Shown piece by piece: positions 1 through 7,399 of a stretch of 9,345 nucleotides of DNA. Below the pieces are notes generated by a model. It had not been told where the DNA came from and ran no database searches. It was given only the letters and a program-made list of their open reading frames with translations. Every line of letters starts with the position of its first letter. Positions within the stretch are counted from its first letter, which is position 1. Source of the DNA: Desulfocapsa sp. (GTDB taxonomy: Bacteria > Desulfobacterota > Desulfobulbia > Desulfobulbales > Desulfocapsaceae); contig JAOZKX010000053.1 in the NCBI GenBank assembly GCA_029935135.1, positions 1-9,345 of the forward strand. Direction: 5' to 3'. Both the position numbers and the translations under genes were made by a program.

Positions 1-2070
1 ATTTCTTCCATTTTCCTTGGCGTTATAGAGGGCTACATCGGCAAATTTGATAGCCTCCCAGATACCCTGTGTCTCTGAGGAAGGAAATTCAGTGACCCCG
101 ATACTTGTAGTTTTCTGTATTACCTGGCCGGCTGTCTGGAACTTGTGATTCTCCACGGCCTGACGGATATTTTCTGCAATACCTATGGCTTTTCCTTTTT
201 CACAATCCATAAGGAGAATGATAAATTCTTCACCACCAAAACGAATCACTAAATCAGCGCTGCGTACAGCATTGAGAAGAACCTGGGCCAATTGACTGAG
301 GACGGCATCACCTGCATCATGACCGTAGGTATCATTAACCTGTTTGAAGAAATCAAGATCACACATCAAAACGCCAAGATTCGTGCCGCGGCGACGTACA
401 CCCGCCACAATCTGGTCCAGCGACGACTCCAGATAGCGTCGATTAAAAAGCCCTGTCAACTGATCTTTGGTGGCCATCTCTTCAAGCTCTGCCGCCAGAT
501 GTTTAGACTGCAGCACAGGAAGGGTTTCTGCAATAAAATTCTGCGCTTCAGCAATATGGTCACGGGCCAGGCTTTTCTCCTCCTCACTCATATCCATGGA
601 AAAGAGAAACTGAACCACCCCTATCACATGCCCGCCAACAATCATTGGAATACAGTAATGATCCAGGCAATCCTGAAATGGGTAGAGATTACAGATATAC
701 TGATCATCATAGGAAGTGACCACAGCACCTGTTCGCTTAGCCCTGCAATTATTAGCAACAGAAAATTCAGGCAAATCATTTTTTAAATCAGCCGGATAAC
801 TTAACACATGCTCCATGGAATTTTGTCCGCGCAGTTTCTCATAAATAACAAATCGGTCCAGATGGAGTTTTTCTACAAAAATACGAGCAAGCCGTTCATA
901 GATTTCGCTGGTGCTCTCATCTGCCTCAATTGTTTTGCGGAAAAATGAAATCGCCTGCATATTGGAGAGCATATCTTTAATAGCATGAGCAACTTCTCCA
1001 ATTTCATCTCGACGATTTTGAATAAAATACGAAAGTTGCTGCATACGAGCAGCATCAGAACTTCCGCTTTCATGCTGCCCAGCCATCATGCGACCCAGAT
1101 TTCTCAACAGGGCAACAAAGTCAACAAGGGGGGCAATCATATGTTTACTGATAATCAAACTGGTGACAGTGAAAAGGAGAGCAAGAAAGGTTAGCGTGGC
1201 CACAAGATACAGGAGGTTCTTTCTTGCCATCTCCATACCTTCCTGCATAAGAGCGAAAGATGATTCGTTTTTATAGAGTGAATCCGTTGCTATACCATTT
1301 TTCAGCAAATCAACAGTTGTGATGATTTCCTCTTCGGTTTTTAAAGTAACCAGCCGAATAGCAGCGACAGTGCCACTGGCTTCATCCAGATCATAAAAAG
1401 CATTTTGCAATTCACGAAGTATCTTTTTTTGATTATCTGGAAGACGATTGCTTATTGAATCCAGTTCATTTTCCACTGAAGTGAGATTCTCGGCAATCTT
1501 CAACTGCCCCGCCTTTATCTGATTCATCTGTCCGGAAATAAGGGTGGAGATGTAAATCTCCTGGTGACGGGTTTTTGCCTTACTCACAATGGGAATAAGC
1601 TGATAGGCGAGATCTTGCGGTATTCTTGCCAAATTTTGTCCCAAAGCAAGAGAAATTAACTTCTCAGCCTCAAAGACCTTCTCGTTATTCTCCTGAAGAC
1701 TCTTCATGCGGATGGCCAGAACATCGATTATTTCCTGGAGATGGGCAAGGTCTCTTTCATATTCTTCAGGCAGCGTATTACTCAGGGCAGTTGTGTCACT
1801 GCGAATAGTGATGAGCACAGAATCGGCTGCCGACTGCATATACAAACGCAGATTGGAATGAATGGAACCAAGGAGTCGGGAAGCGTCAAAATTTTGTTTG
1901 AGATTTTCCTGTAGCAGTACAGATGAATTCTGGATATCTATATTATAGTTATGAAATCGACGAATCTTCCAGGATCCGAATCCCACTACAAGTAAAACAA
2001 TGGCTATAGAAAAAATGATCAATCCCTGCATTCGCTTTTGCAAGGTCCAACCAGACTTAATCTTCCTCAT
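1..2070 (-). CDS. Membrane-bound GGDEF diguanylate cyclase with HAMP and GAF-like domains (3' end cut by window)
   Basis: This minus-strand gene reads open for 690 codons from ATG 2070 to the window edge, with GGAG about 5 nt before the start. It should make c-di-GMP from two GTP in response to a periplasmic and/or cytoplasmic signal. Visible in order: TM1 about residues 17-34; a ~250-residue periplasmic, probably helical region; TM2 about 286-308; a HAMP-like linker ending in DEIGE (355-359); a GAF-like domain about 385-520 with Cys442, Cys460, Cys468 and Cys473; and a GGDEF domain from D536 (DQLTGLFNRR) with an active-site GGEEF at 612-616. RSAD at 603-606 lies five residues before GGEEF, the spacing of the RxxD inhibitory site, so product inhibition is likely. 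The last residues in the window (NAKENGRN) are near the usual end of a GGDEF domain, so little is probably missing unless another domain follows. It is transcribed away from ffh and need not be functionally linked to it. The signal sensed is unknown. Confidence 0.93.
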   Translation of the reverse strand, partial: MRKIKSGWTLQKRMQGLIIFSIAIVLLVVGFGSWKIRRFHNYNIDIQNSSVLLQENLKQNFDASRLLGSIHSNLRLYMQSAADSVLITIRSDTTALSNTLPEEYERDLAHLQEIIDVLAIRMKSLQENNEKVFEAEKLISLALGQNLARIPQDLAYQLIPIVSKAKTRHQEIYISTLISGQMNQIKAGQLKIAENLTSVENELDSISNRLPDNQKKILRELQNAFYDLDEASGTVAAIRLVTLKTEEEIITTVDLLKNGIATDSLYKNESSFALMQEGMEMARKNLLYLVATLTFLALLFTVTSLIISKHMIAPLVDFVALLRNLGRMMAGQHESGSSDAARMQQLSYFIQNRRDEIGEVAHAIKDMLSNMQAISFFRKTIEADESTSEIYERLARIFVEKLHLDRFVIYEKLRGQNSMEHVLSYPADLKNDLPEFSVANNCRAKRTGAVVTSYDDQYICNLYPFQDCLDHYCIPMIVGGHVIGVVQFLFSMDMSEEEKSLARDHIAEAQNFIAETLPVLQSKHLAAELEEMATKDQLTGLFNRRYLESSLDQIVAGVRRRGTNLGVLMCDLDFFKQVNDTYGHDAGDAVLSQLAQVLLNAVRSADLVIRFGGEEFIILLMDCEKGKAIGIAENIRQAVENHKFQTAGQVIQKTTSIGVTEFPSSETQGIWEAIKFADVALYNAKENGRN

Positions 2071-2478
2071 AAGGACTCCAAACTTTTGATAGCTTTTTTA
2101 ACGGTATATATTTGCATACTGTATTTAAACAAGTTATTTCATTTTAGTGGCTCTATTATGTATGGGATACCAATAAATAGAAACAAAACATAGCAACTTG
2201 TACTCAGAAGATAGCTTTATTTTACAAACATCTCAAGAATAGCTTTCGAAATTCGTGAAAACTATCCACATGGAAAGCACAAAATAGCATTTTTTTCACT
2301 ATATCAGCGTTCGCTCCTTGACAGGATTTATTTTTTTAAGTATTTTTCATAGTTTTTCGATTAGATTTTTCTTGTTGGGCTCTTCTCTTGTGCAAATAGA
2401 ACTCAACAAAAGCTGTATTTATATAGAGCAACACAACAAGTCATTTGACACTAACGCTTACAACATAGCCAATACATT
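2071..2478. other. AT-rich divergent intergenic region between the cyclase gene and ffh
   Basis: This 408-bp stretch is strongly AT-rich with several T tracts around 2291-2370. I see no convincing coding sequence, tRNA or terminator in it. It must hold the promoters of two divergent units. For ffh there is a fair candidate at 2318-2346. For the minus-strand gene, TATATA at 2105-2110 or CATAAT (reverse of 2155-2160) could be -10 boxes, but neither has a good -35, so I do not call one. Confidence 0.6.
2318..2346 (+). promoter_or_regulatory. ffh: Candidate sigma70-type promoter for the ffh operon
   Basis: A perfect TTGACA (2318-2323) is followed after exactly 17 nt by TATTTT (2341-2346), four of six matches to TATAAT. 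Transcription would start near 2353 and leave a leader of about 125 nt before ffh. The region is AT-rich, so a chance match is possible. There is no experimental support. Confidence 0.4.
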
Positions 2479-3831
2479 ATGTTTGACAATCTAACAGACC
2501 GGCTGGAAGATGTTTTTAAAACACTCCGTGGAACCGGTAAATTAACTGAAGAAAACATCAAGGAATCCATGCGGGAAGTTCGCATGGCTCTTCTTGAAGC
2601 CGATGTTAATTTTCAGGTTGTTAAGGATTTCATTGCAAAAATAACTGACAAAGCCATTGGCATTGAGGTCACTAAGAAACTCTCCCCGGGCCAGCAGGTT
2701 ATAAAAATTGTCCACGAAGAGCTTGTTGAGCTTCTGGGTGGAACGACTGAACTGCTGCGTCTGGACGGCAGACAGCCTGTGACAATTTTGATGGCAGGCC
2801 TACAGGGTTCTGGAAAGACGACCACCTCTGGAAAACTTGCCAAAATGTTGCAAGGCAAAGGTAGAAAGCCATACCTTGTCCCCGCAGATGTTTATCGCCC
2901 TGCTGCAATTGAGCAATTGACTATCCTTGGTGAGCAACTCGGCGTCCCTGTTCATCCGTCCTCCACAGATATGAAACCAGTGGACATTTGTCGTCAAGCG
3001 ATGGCTAGTGCTGATGCCAACGGCTACGACACACTTATATTTGACACTGCCGGTCGTCTGCATGTGGATGAAGAGCTCATGGGTGAGCTCAAAGAAATTC
3101 AGAATGCTGTTCCTTTATCGGAGGTTCTTTTTGTAGCTGACTCCATGACCGGACAGGACGCAGTTACTGTTGCCGACAAGTTCAATCAGGATCTTGAGAT
3201 ATCTGGTGTCGTACTCACCAAAATGGAGGGTGATGCCCGTGGCGGTGCCGCTCTTTCCATTAAAAATGTTACCGGTAAACCCATTAAATTTGTTGGTGTC
3301 GGTGAAGGGCTTGATGCCCTGGAAATTTTCCATCCAGACCGTATAGCCTCCAGAATTCTCGGCATGGGTGATGTTCTTACCCTGATTGAAAAAGCTGAGT
3401 CTGTCGTTGATCAGAAAGAAGCGAAGAAGCTTGCCAAAAAATTACGGCAATCCACATTCACTCTGGAAGACTTTCTGGAACAGATCCAGCAGATTAAGAA
3501 AATGGGCTCCCTGGAACAGATCATGGGGATGATTCCTGGAATCAACAAGCTTAAACAGTTAAAAGACGCTCCTAAGCCGGATGAAAAAGAGCTTGCCAAA
3601 ACAGAAGCCATCATCCGCTCTATGACAAAAAAGGAACGGCACAATCATAAAATTATAAATGGCAGCAGACGGCAGCGCATTGCCACAGGCTCTGGTACTG
3701 CCGTTGCCGATGTAAACCGCGTCATTAAAAGCTATTCCGCCATGCTGAAGATGATGAAGAAAATGCGTGGCAAACCGGGTCTCGTCACCGGTAAAAAACG
3801 ACGGAAAATGCCAAAAGGCATGCGCAGATAA
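2479..3831 (+). CDS. ffh: Signal recognition particle GTPase Ffh (SRP54)
   Basis: Ffh binds 4.5S RNA and the signal sequences of nascent membrane or secreted proteins, and docks ribosomes on the receptor FtsY by reciprocal GTP hydrolysis. The 450-aa product has the family's usual length and order. An N domain (about 1-95) precedes the G domain, with P-loop GLQGSGKTT at 107-115, DTAGR at 189-193, TKMEGDARGG at 247-256 and GVGEGLDAL at 273-281. A methionine-rich M domain (about 325-430) carries the RNA-binding stretch RRQRIATGSGT at 397-407. The C-terminus is a basic tail (KKRRKMPKGMRR). The start is fixed by the conserved N-terminus (MFDNLTDRL), but no Shine-Dalgarno is visible before it. It heads the operon, 97 nt before rpsP. 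Confidence 0.98.
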   Translation: MFDNLTDRLEDVFKTLRGTGKLTEENIKESMREVRMALLEADVNFQVVKDFIAKITDKAIGIEVTKKLSPGQQVIKIVHEELVELLGGTTELLRLDGRQPVTILMAGLQGSGKTTTSGKLAKMLQGKGRKPYLVPADVYRPAAIEQLTILGEQLGVPVHPSSTDMKPVDICRQAMASADANGYDTLIFDTAGRLHVDEELMGELKEIQNAVPLSEVLFVADSMTGQDAVTVADKFNQDLEISGVVLTKMEGDARGGAALSIKNVTGKPIKFVGVGEGLDALEIFHPDRIASRILGMGDVLTLIEKAESVVDQKEAKKLAKKLRQSTFTLEDFLEQIQQIKKMGSLEQIMGMIPGINKLKQLKDAPKPDEKELAKTEAIIRSMTKKERHNHKIINGSRRQRIATGSGTAVADVNRVIKSYSAMLKMMKKMRGKPGLVTGKKRRKMPKGMRR

Positions 3832-3928
3832 ATAACAATTAATTTTCAGCATTACCAGCTGAGACATTGGGCATAAGCCTGATTACGGAGTCCATTGAGA
3901 CTCTACTTAACCGGAGGATATACCAGGA
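3832..3928 (+). promoter_or_regulatory. ffh-rpsP intergenic leader with two small hairpins
   Basis: Two short perfect inverted repeats lie in this 97-nt gap: TCAGC/GCTGA (3846-3850 with 3858-3862, 7-nt loop) and GAGTC/GACTC (3888-3892 with 3899-3903, 6-nt loop). The second ends 8 nt before the CGGAGG ribosome-binding site (3912-3917) of rpsP. Both stems are only 5 bp and neither has a U tract, so they are not terminators. They could be RNA-processing or translational-control elements, or chance. Confidence 0.25.
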
Positions 3929-4177
3929 ATGGCAGTTCGAATTCGTTTAACAAGATTTGGCAGAAAGAAGAAACCTTACTATCGTATAGTTGTAGCAGAC
4001 AGCGAAAACAAACGTGATGGTAAATTTCTCGATATCGTAGGAACATACGACCCTCTTCAAGACCCTGCTGTTATCAAAATTGATGACACCAAACTGCAGG
4101 ACTGGCTTGGCAGAGGTGCTTTACCTTCTACCACTGTAAAGAGCCTGATTAAAAAAGCTCCTGCAGCTGCTGAGTAG
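3929..4177 (+). CDS. rpsP: 30S ribosomal protein S16
   Basis: S16 is a primary-to-secondary 16S rRNA-binding protein needed for 30S assembly. The 82-aa product has the hallmark N-terminus MAVRIRLTRFGRKKKPYYRI, then VVADSENKRDGKF and GTYDP (residues 39-43), with normal length. The start is supported by CGGAGG at 3912-3917 and AGGA directly before the ATG. khpA follows 4 nt after the stop, so the two are probably cotranslated. The C-terminus is short and alanine-rich (APAAAE). Confidence 0.98.
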   Translation: MAVRIRLTRFGRKKKPYYRIVVADSENKRDGKFLDIVGTYDPLQDPAVIKIDDTKLQDWLGRGALPSTTVKSLIKKAPAAAE

Positions 4178-4181
4178 AGAT

Positions 4182-4412
4182 ATGCAGGAATTGATCACTT
4201 TTATTGCTAAGGCACTGGTTGACACCCCGGACGCTGTACAGGTCACTGTTACAGAGGAAGATGACACCCTTATCGTTGATCTTGCTGTTGACAAGGATGA
4301 TCTTGGGAAAGTGATCGGGAAACAGGGCAGAACAGCACGGGCCATGCGTTCTCTGCTGTCTGCTGCTGCTGGAAAAGAAGACAAAAAGTCTCGGCTCAAT
4401 ATCCTGGAATAA
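4182..4412 (+). CDS. khpA: KH-domain RNA-binding protein KhpA
   Basis: This 76-aa protein is a single KH domain of the KhpA (formerly UPF0109/YlqC) family. The RNA-binding GXXG loop is GKQG at residues 46-49, inside LGKVIGKQGRTARAMR. The family binds RNA, in some bacteria as a heterodimer with KhpB, which is not in this window; in Gram-positives it affects cell envelope and division. Its place between rpsP and rimM is typical and suggests a role linked to ribosome or RNA maturation (inference). It starts 4 nt after rpsP with only a weak GAG-type ribosome-binding site inside the rpsP end, consistent with translational coupling. Confidence 0.93.
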   Translation: MQELITFIAKALVDTPDAVQVTVTEEDDTLIVDLAVDKDDLGKVIGKQGRTARAMRSLLSAAAGKEDKKSRLNILE

Positions 4413-4425
4413 CTCTGGGGAAGCG

Positions 4426-4983
4426 ATGGCGAAACAGTTTTTCTTTCCAGCAGAGGATTATGTGCTGATCGGGAAAATCACTAAGGCCCATGGTATCAAG
4501 GGTGAAGTGAAGGTTCTCTCATTTTCTGGGCAACCTGAAAATTTTGCACATTACAAACAGTTTACTTTAGTCTCAGAAGATGGGAAATTATCTCCCCCGT
4601 ATACTGTGGCAAGAGCACGAGTAACCAGTAAAGAGGTTATCATTTCCCTGCAAAGGGTAAATGATCGCAACAGTGCTGAGGGACTCTGTGGCTACGGAGT
4701 CCTCGTCAGCAAAGATGCACTACCAAAACTCAGTGGCGATGATTATTATCTCCACGAGCTGGAAGGGTTGCAGGTTGTTACCGAAAACGGACAGGCTCTG
4801 GGCAGGATCGACTCTTTTTTTGATAATGGTGCTCAGGATATACTGGTTGTACTGGATGGAGATGAGGAAATCCTTATCCCCCTTATTCCCGGTATGATAG
4901 TGCAACGGGATACTACGAAAATCACGATTTGCCCCCCCCCGGGACTACTGGACATTAACTCCAGTGAGTTTGGCAGGGAATAA
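4426..4983 (+). CDS. rimM: 16S rRNA processing / 30S maturation factor RimM
   Basis: RimM binds the 30S head (S19) and assists late 16S rRNA maturation. The 185-aa product has the RimM N-terminal beta-barrel, beginning IGKITKAHGIKGEVKV (residues 15-30), and a C-terminal PRC-barrel from about 105 (YYLHELEGL) to ILIPLIPGMI (149-158). It ends with the usual hydrophobic PPGLLDI tail. GGGG lies 5-8 nt before the ATG. A run of nine C's (4932-4940) encodes Cys169-Pro172 and is a potential slippage site. One lost C would shift the frame to a TGA at 4991-4993, overlapping the trmD start; one gained C would stop within a few codons. trmD starts 6 nt after the stop. Confidence 0.96.
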   Translation: MAKQFFFPAEDYVLIGKITKAHGIKGEVKVLSFSGQPENFAHYKQFTLVSEDGKLSPPYTVARARVTSKEVIISLQRVNDRNSAEGLCGYGVLVSKDALPKLSGDDYYLHELEGLQVVTENGQALGRIDSFFDNGAQDILVVLDGDEEILIPLIPGMIVQRDTTKITICPPPGLLDINSSEFGRE

Positions 4984-4989
4984 GAGTCG

Positions 4990-5748
4990 GTGATTTTCGA
5001 CATACTGACTATTTTTCCAGACCTGTTGGAATCGCCCTTAAATGAGTCGATTATTCGACGGGCACGGGAAAAACAACAGGTTCAGATTTCCATTACCAAT
5101 ATTCGGGACTTTGCCCTGGATAAACACTCCATGACGGATGACCGACCGTTTGGAGGCGGAGAGGGAATGGTGATGAAACCTGAACCCTTAACGGCAGCAC
5201 TTGACTCTGTTAAAAAGGAAGCGGTCAAAGAACGGGTTATACTCCTCTCCCCCCAGGGAAGACAGTACAATCAAAAGATTGCTGAAGAGTTCAGCAGAGA
5301 AGAACATCTCATCCTTGTCTGTGGTCGATACGAAGGTGTTGACGAACGATTCAGAGCAGCCAGTGTTGATGATGAAATTTCCATAGGTGACTATATTCTC
5401 ACCGGTGGCGAACTTGCAGCCATGGTGATTATTGACTCGGTCACCAGGTTATTGCCCGGGGTTCTAGGATGTGCTGATTCTGCTGAAAAAGATACATTCA
5501 GCAGACACTTACTGAAACATCCTCAATATACCAGACCCAGAGTTTTTGCAGGTGAGGAGATCCCTGAGGTTCTGCTTTCCGGGAACCATGGAAACATTGA
5601 ACAGTCTCGATTCCTGGAATCTGTAAAGAGAACCATGGATCGGCGCCCTGATCTTCTGGCAAAGGTACTGTTTACAAAGACAGAGATTAAACTGTTGAAG
5701 AAACAACAACTGTGGAAGGATATACAAGTATTGCAGCAGGTACAATGA
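4990..5748 (+). CDS. trmD: tRNA (guanine-37-N1)-methyltransferase TrmD
   Basis: TrmD uses S-adenosylmethionine to make m1G37 in tRNAs reading CNN/GGN-type codons, preventing +1 frameshifts; it works as a dimer with a deep trefoil knot. The 252-aa product has the typical motifs: [11 protein letters not shown] (50-60), LLSPQGR (85-91), [10 protein letters not shown] (111-120), [13 protein letters not shown] (131-143) and HPQYTRP (177-183). By alignment with the E. coli protein, Arg153 and Asp168 occupy the catalytic Arg154/Asp169 positions, so it should be active. The start is GTG 4990, giving the standard [11 protein letters not shown]-terminus, with AGGGA at 4975-4979. Its TGA overlaps the ATG of the next methyltransferase. 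Confidence 0.97.
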   Translation: MIFDILTIFPDLLESPLNESIIRRAREKQQVQISITNIRDFALDKHSMTDDRPFGGGEGMVMKPEPLTAALDSVKKEAVKERVILLSPQGRQYNQKIAEEFSREEHLILVCGRYEGVDERFRAASVDDEISIGDYILTGGELAAMVIIDSVTRLLPGVLGCADSAEKDTFSRHLLKHPQYTRPRVFAGEEIPEVLLSGNHGNIEQSRFLESVKRTMDRRPDLLAKVLFTKTEIKLLKKQQLWKDIQVLQQVQ

Positions 5749-6320
5749 GCATGAACAAAAGAGGCTTAGATATCGTCCTTGTTCATCATCCTGTTATCAA
5801 CAAAGTGGGTGAAACGATCGGTTCAGCTGTAACCAATCTGGACATTCACGATATTGCAAGGGCTGCAAAAACATTTGGTGTTGACAATTATTATATTGTC
5901 ACCCCGTATACAGACCAGCACACACTGGTAAACGAGATACTTGAGCATTGGAAAAGCGGGCATGGCTCAACATACAATCCTGCCCGTAAAGAAGCTCTTG
6001 AACTTATCAGTGTAGTGGACAGTCTGGACAGTGTACTTGACCTTGTTCAGAAAAATCAGGGCAGTACGCCGCTGATATTTGTTACAAGTGCCCAGGAACA
6101 GGAAAACAGTCTGAGTTATGAAGAAGCAAGAGATCGAATCGGGAAAGATGCACCCATCCTTCTCCTCTTCGGCACAGCTCATGGACTGGCTCCGCAGGTA
6201 ATGAAGATGGCAGATTACACATTGCCTCCTGTAGGCGGAGATACAGGATATAATCATCTTTCTGTACGCTCGGCAGTATCGATCATACTGGATCGACTGC
6301 TTGGCAACAGAGAACAATAA
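5745..6320 (+). CDS. SPOUT-fold RNA methyltransferase, Tm1570-like family
   Basis: The 191-aa product resembles the SAM-dependent RNA methyltransferase family of Thermotoga Tm1570 (the Methyltrn_RNA_4 type), which neighbours trmD in several phyla and is fused to TrmD in some. Its RNA target is unknown to me. Visible features are the N-terminal VLVHHPV and [10 protein letters not shown] (residues 30-39), and the C-terminal SAM-binding and knot region LLFGTAHGL (140-148), [18 protein letters not shown] (160-177). I chose ATG 5745 because it overlaps the trmD stop (ATGA), with AGCAGG 4 nt upstream. ATG 5751 would remove only two residues and is equally compatible with family N-termini. A longer start at GTG 5712 would overlap trmD heavily and lies outside the conserved part. 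Confidence 0.88.
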   Translation: MSMNKRGLDIVLVHHPVINKVGETIGSAVTNLDIHDIARAAKTFGVDNYYIVTPYTDQHTLVNEILEHWKSGHGSTYNPARKEALELISVVDSLDSVLDLVQKNQGSTPLIFVTSAQEQENSLSYEEARDRIGKDAPILLLFGTAHGLAPQVMKMADYTLPPVGGDTGYNHLSVRSAVSIILDRLLGNREQ

Positions 6321-6366
6321 ACTTTAATGTAGATAAACCATAACCGATAACTAACGGAATACTATT

Positions 6367-6720
6367 ATGAGTACAATTATTGACAGAATTGAATTGGAAC
6401 AGATGCGTCAGGATCATCCTGATTTTCGACCCGGCGACACTGTAAAAGTTCATATCCGCATCGTTGAAGGCAGTAAAGAACGAGTACAGATCTTCCAGGG
6501 CGTTGTTATCAAACGCAAAAAAGCATTGATGGGAGCTTCTTATACTGTTCGCAAAATGTCCCATGGTGTTGGTGTTGAAAAAACATTTGCCCTGCACAAC
6601 CCACGAATTGAAAAGATTGAAGTTGTCAGCCGTGGTCGTGTTCGTCGTTCCCGTCTCTACTATCTCCGCAGCAGAAAAGGTAAGGCCGCACGTATCCGCG
6701 AGCGCGGTTTTGTCCGCTAG
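6367..6720 (+). CDS. rplS: 50S ribosomal protein L19
   Basis: L19 sits at the 30S/50S interface and forms bridges with 16S rRNA. The 117-aa product is full length: [22 protein letters not shown] (from residue 20), FQGVVIKRK (43-51), [14 protein letters not shown] (58-71), and the basic tail [21 protein letters not shown]. It follows the Tm1570-like gene by 46 nt with only a weak ribosome-binding site (ACGGAA about 8 nt upstream). The TTG chosen as the rnhB start lies in its last codons, and a strong hairpin begins 25 nt after its stop. Confidence 0.98.
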   Translation: MSTIIDRIELEQMRQDHPDFRPGDTVKVHIRIVEGSKERVQIFQGVVIKRKKALMGASYTVRKMSHGVGVEKTFALHNPRIEKIEVVSRGRVRRSRLYYLRSRKGKAARIRERGFVR

Positions 6721-7399
6721 GAAGCAGACAAACAGTTCACAAGAGCAGGGAAAGGATTATGTCCTTTCCCTGCCTGTTTCCAAACAAAAAGACAACTTTC
6801 ATCTCGAACGCCTTCTGCAGAAAAATGGATTTTCTGTAATTGCCGGACTTGATGAGGTCGGAAGAGGACCACTTGCAGGACCCGTTCTTGCCTCCGCTGT
6901 TATCCTTCCGCAAACATGCTCACACTCTCTCTTTCTTGATTCAAAAAAACTCTCCCCTAAAAAGCGACAGTATCTTTTTGAGTATCTCTGCGATATACCT
7001 GCCCATATCGGTATAGGTACGGTCTCCCATCAGACCATAGATAAAATAAATATTCTCCAGGCCTCTCTGCTTGCCATGAAACGCGCAGTAGAAGACCTTG
7101 AACAACAGAAATCTTTGCCTGATTTCCTCCTGGTTGATGGCAAGTTCCCCATCCCCCACCCAACTCCCCAGCAACCGCTTATTAAAGGAGAAAACAGGTC
7201 AGCTTCCATTGCCGCCGCGTCCATTGCCGCAAAAGTTACACGGGACCGTATCATGGCCAGTCTCCACGAACGCTACCCTGCCTACAACTTTATTAAAAAC
7301 CAGGGATATCCCACCCTGCAACATCGAACTGCCATACAGGAACATGGCATATGTCCATTCCATAGACATAGCTTTAAGGGGGTAACTGAATATGTCTAA
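6710..7399 (+). CDS. rnhB: Ribonuclease HII (start uncertain)
   Basis: RNase HII cuts the RNA strand of RNA/DNA hybrids and removes single ribonucleotides from DNA. Conserved parts are clear: [16 protein letters not shown] (from residue 44 in this numbering, metal ligands Asp48 and Glu49), [14 protein letters not shown] with Asp143, and [15 protein letters not shown]. The fourth acidic ligand, normally Asp in the KGD motif, is Glu161 here (KGEN). No ATG or GTG lies in this frame between the end of rplS and the catalytic motif. The only nearby start is TTG 6710, inside rplS, giving 229 aa. ATG 6563 in the same frame would overlap most of rplS and is unlikely. A perfect hairpin (6745-6773) lies inside the presumed N-terminus. 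The gene ends 8 bp inside the next one. Confidence 0.9.
   Translation: MSARKQTNSSQEQGKDYVLSLPVSKQKDNFHLERLLQKNGFSVIAGLDEVGRGPLAGPVLASAVILPQTCSHSLFLDSKKLSPKKRQYLFEYLCDIPAHIGIGTVSHQTIDKINILQASLLAMKRAVEDLEQQKSLPDFLLVDGKFPIPHPTPQQPLIKGENRSASIAAASIAAKVTRDRIMASLHERYPAYNFIKNQGYPTLQHRTAIQEHGICPFHRHSFKGVTEYV
6745..6773 (+). terminator. Perfect 12-bp hairpin after rplS (terminator or attenuator candidate)
   Basis: GCAGGGAAAGGA (6745-6756) and TCCTTTCCCTGC (6762-6773) are exact complements around the 5-nt loop TTATG. It starts 25 nt after the rplS stop, where ribosomal operons often end. The sequence that follows (CTGTTTCC) is a poor U tract, so intrinsic termination would be partial at best. The left arm includes a good Shine-Dalgarno (AAAGGA) and the loop plus following base holds an ATG (6759-6761), so the fold would hide a possible translation start. 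Confidence 0.5.

Noticed and set aside
292..786. Plus-strand open frame of 164 codons opposite the cyclase gene
   Set aside because: It lies entirely antisense to the GGDEF/GAF coding region, whose minus-strand frame has clear domain motifs; its own translation shows no family feature.
2262..2270. CTATCCACA, DnaA-box-like
   Set aside because: It is a single near match with no clustered boxes or origin genes nearby; expected by chance in an AT-rich region.
2445..2450. TTGACA just before ffh as a promoter -35
   Set aside because: No acceptable -10 lies 16-18 nt downstream (the region reads GCCAAT), and transcription would start inside or at the ffh start codon.
2613..2858. Minus-strand open frames inside ffh and many similar short frames across the operon
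   Set aside because: All are shadows of strongly conserved plus-strand genes and lack their own start signals or recognisable motifs.
5691..5748. Programmed frameshift making a TrmD-Tm1570 fusion
   Set aside because: The downstream frame is open from 5691, but there is no slippery heptamer in the overlap (AAACAAC is not of the XXXYYYZ type), and the ATGA start explains expression simply.
6563..6709. Upstream ATG 6563 as the rnhB start
   Set aside because: It would encode an extra 49 residues overlapping rplS in another frame; those residues look like an out-of-frame reading of the basic L19 sequence and RNase HII does not usually have such an extension.
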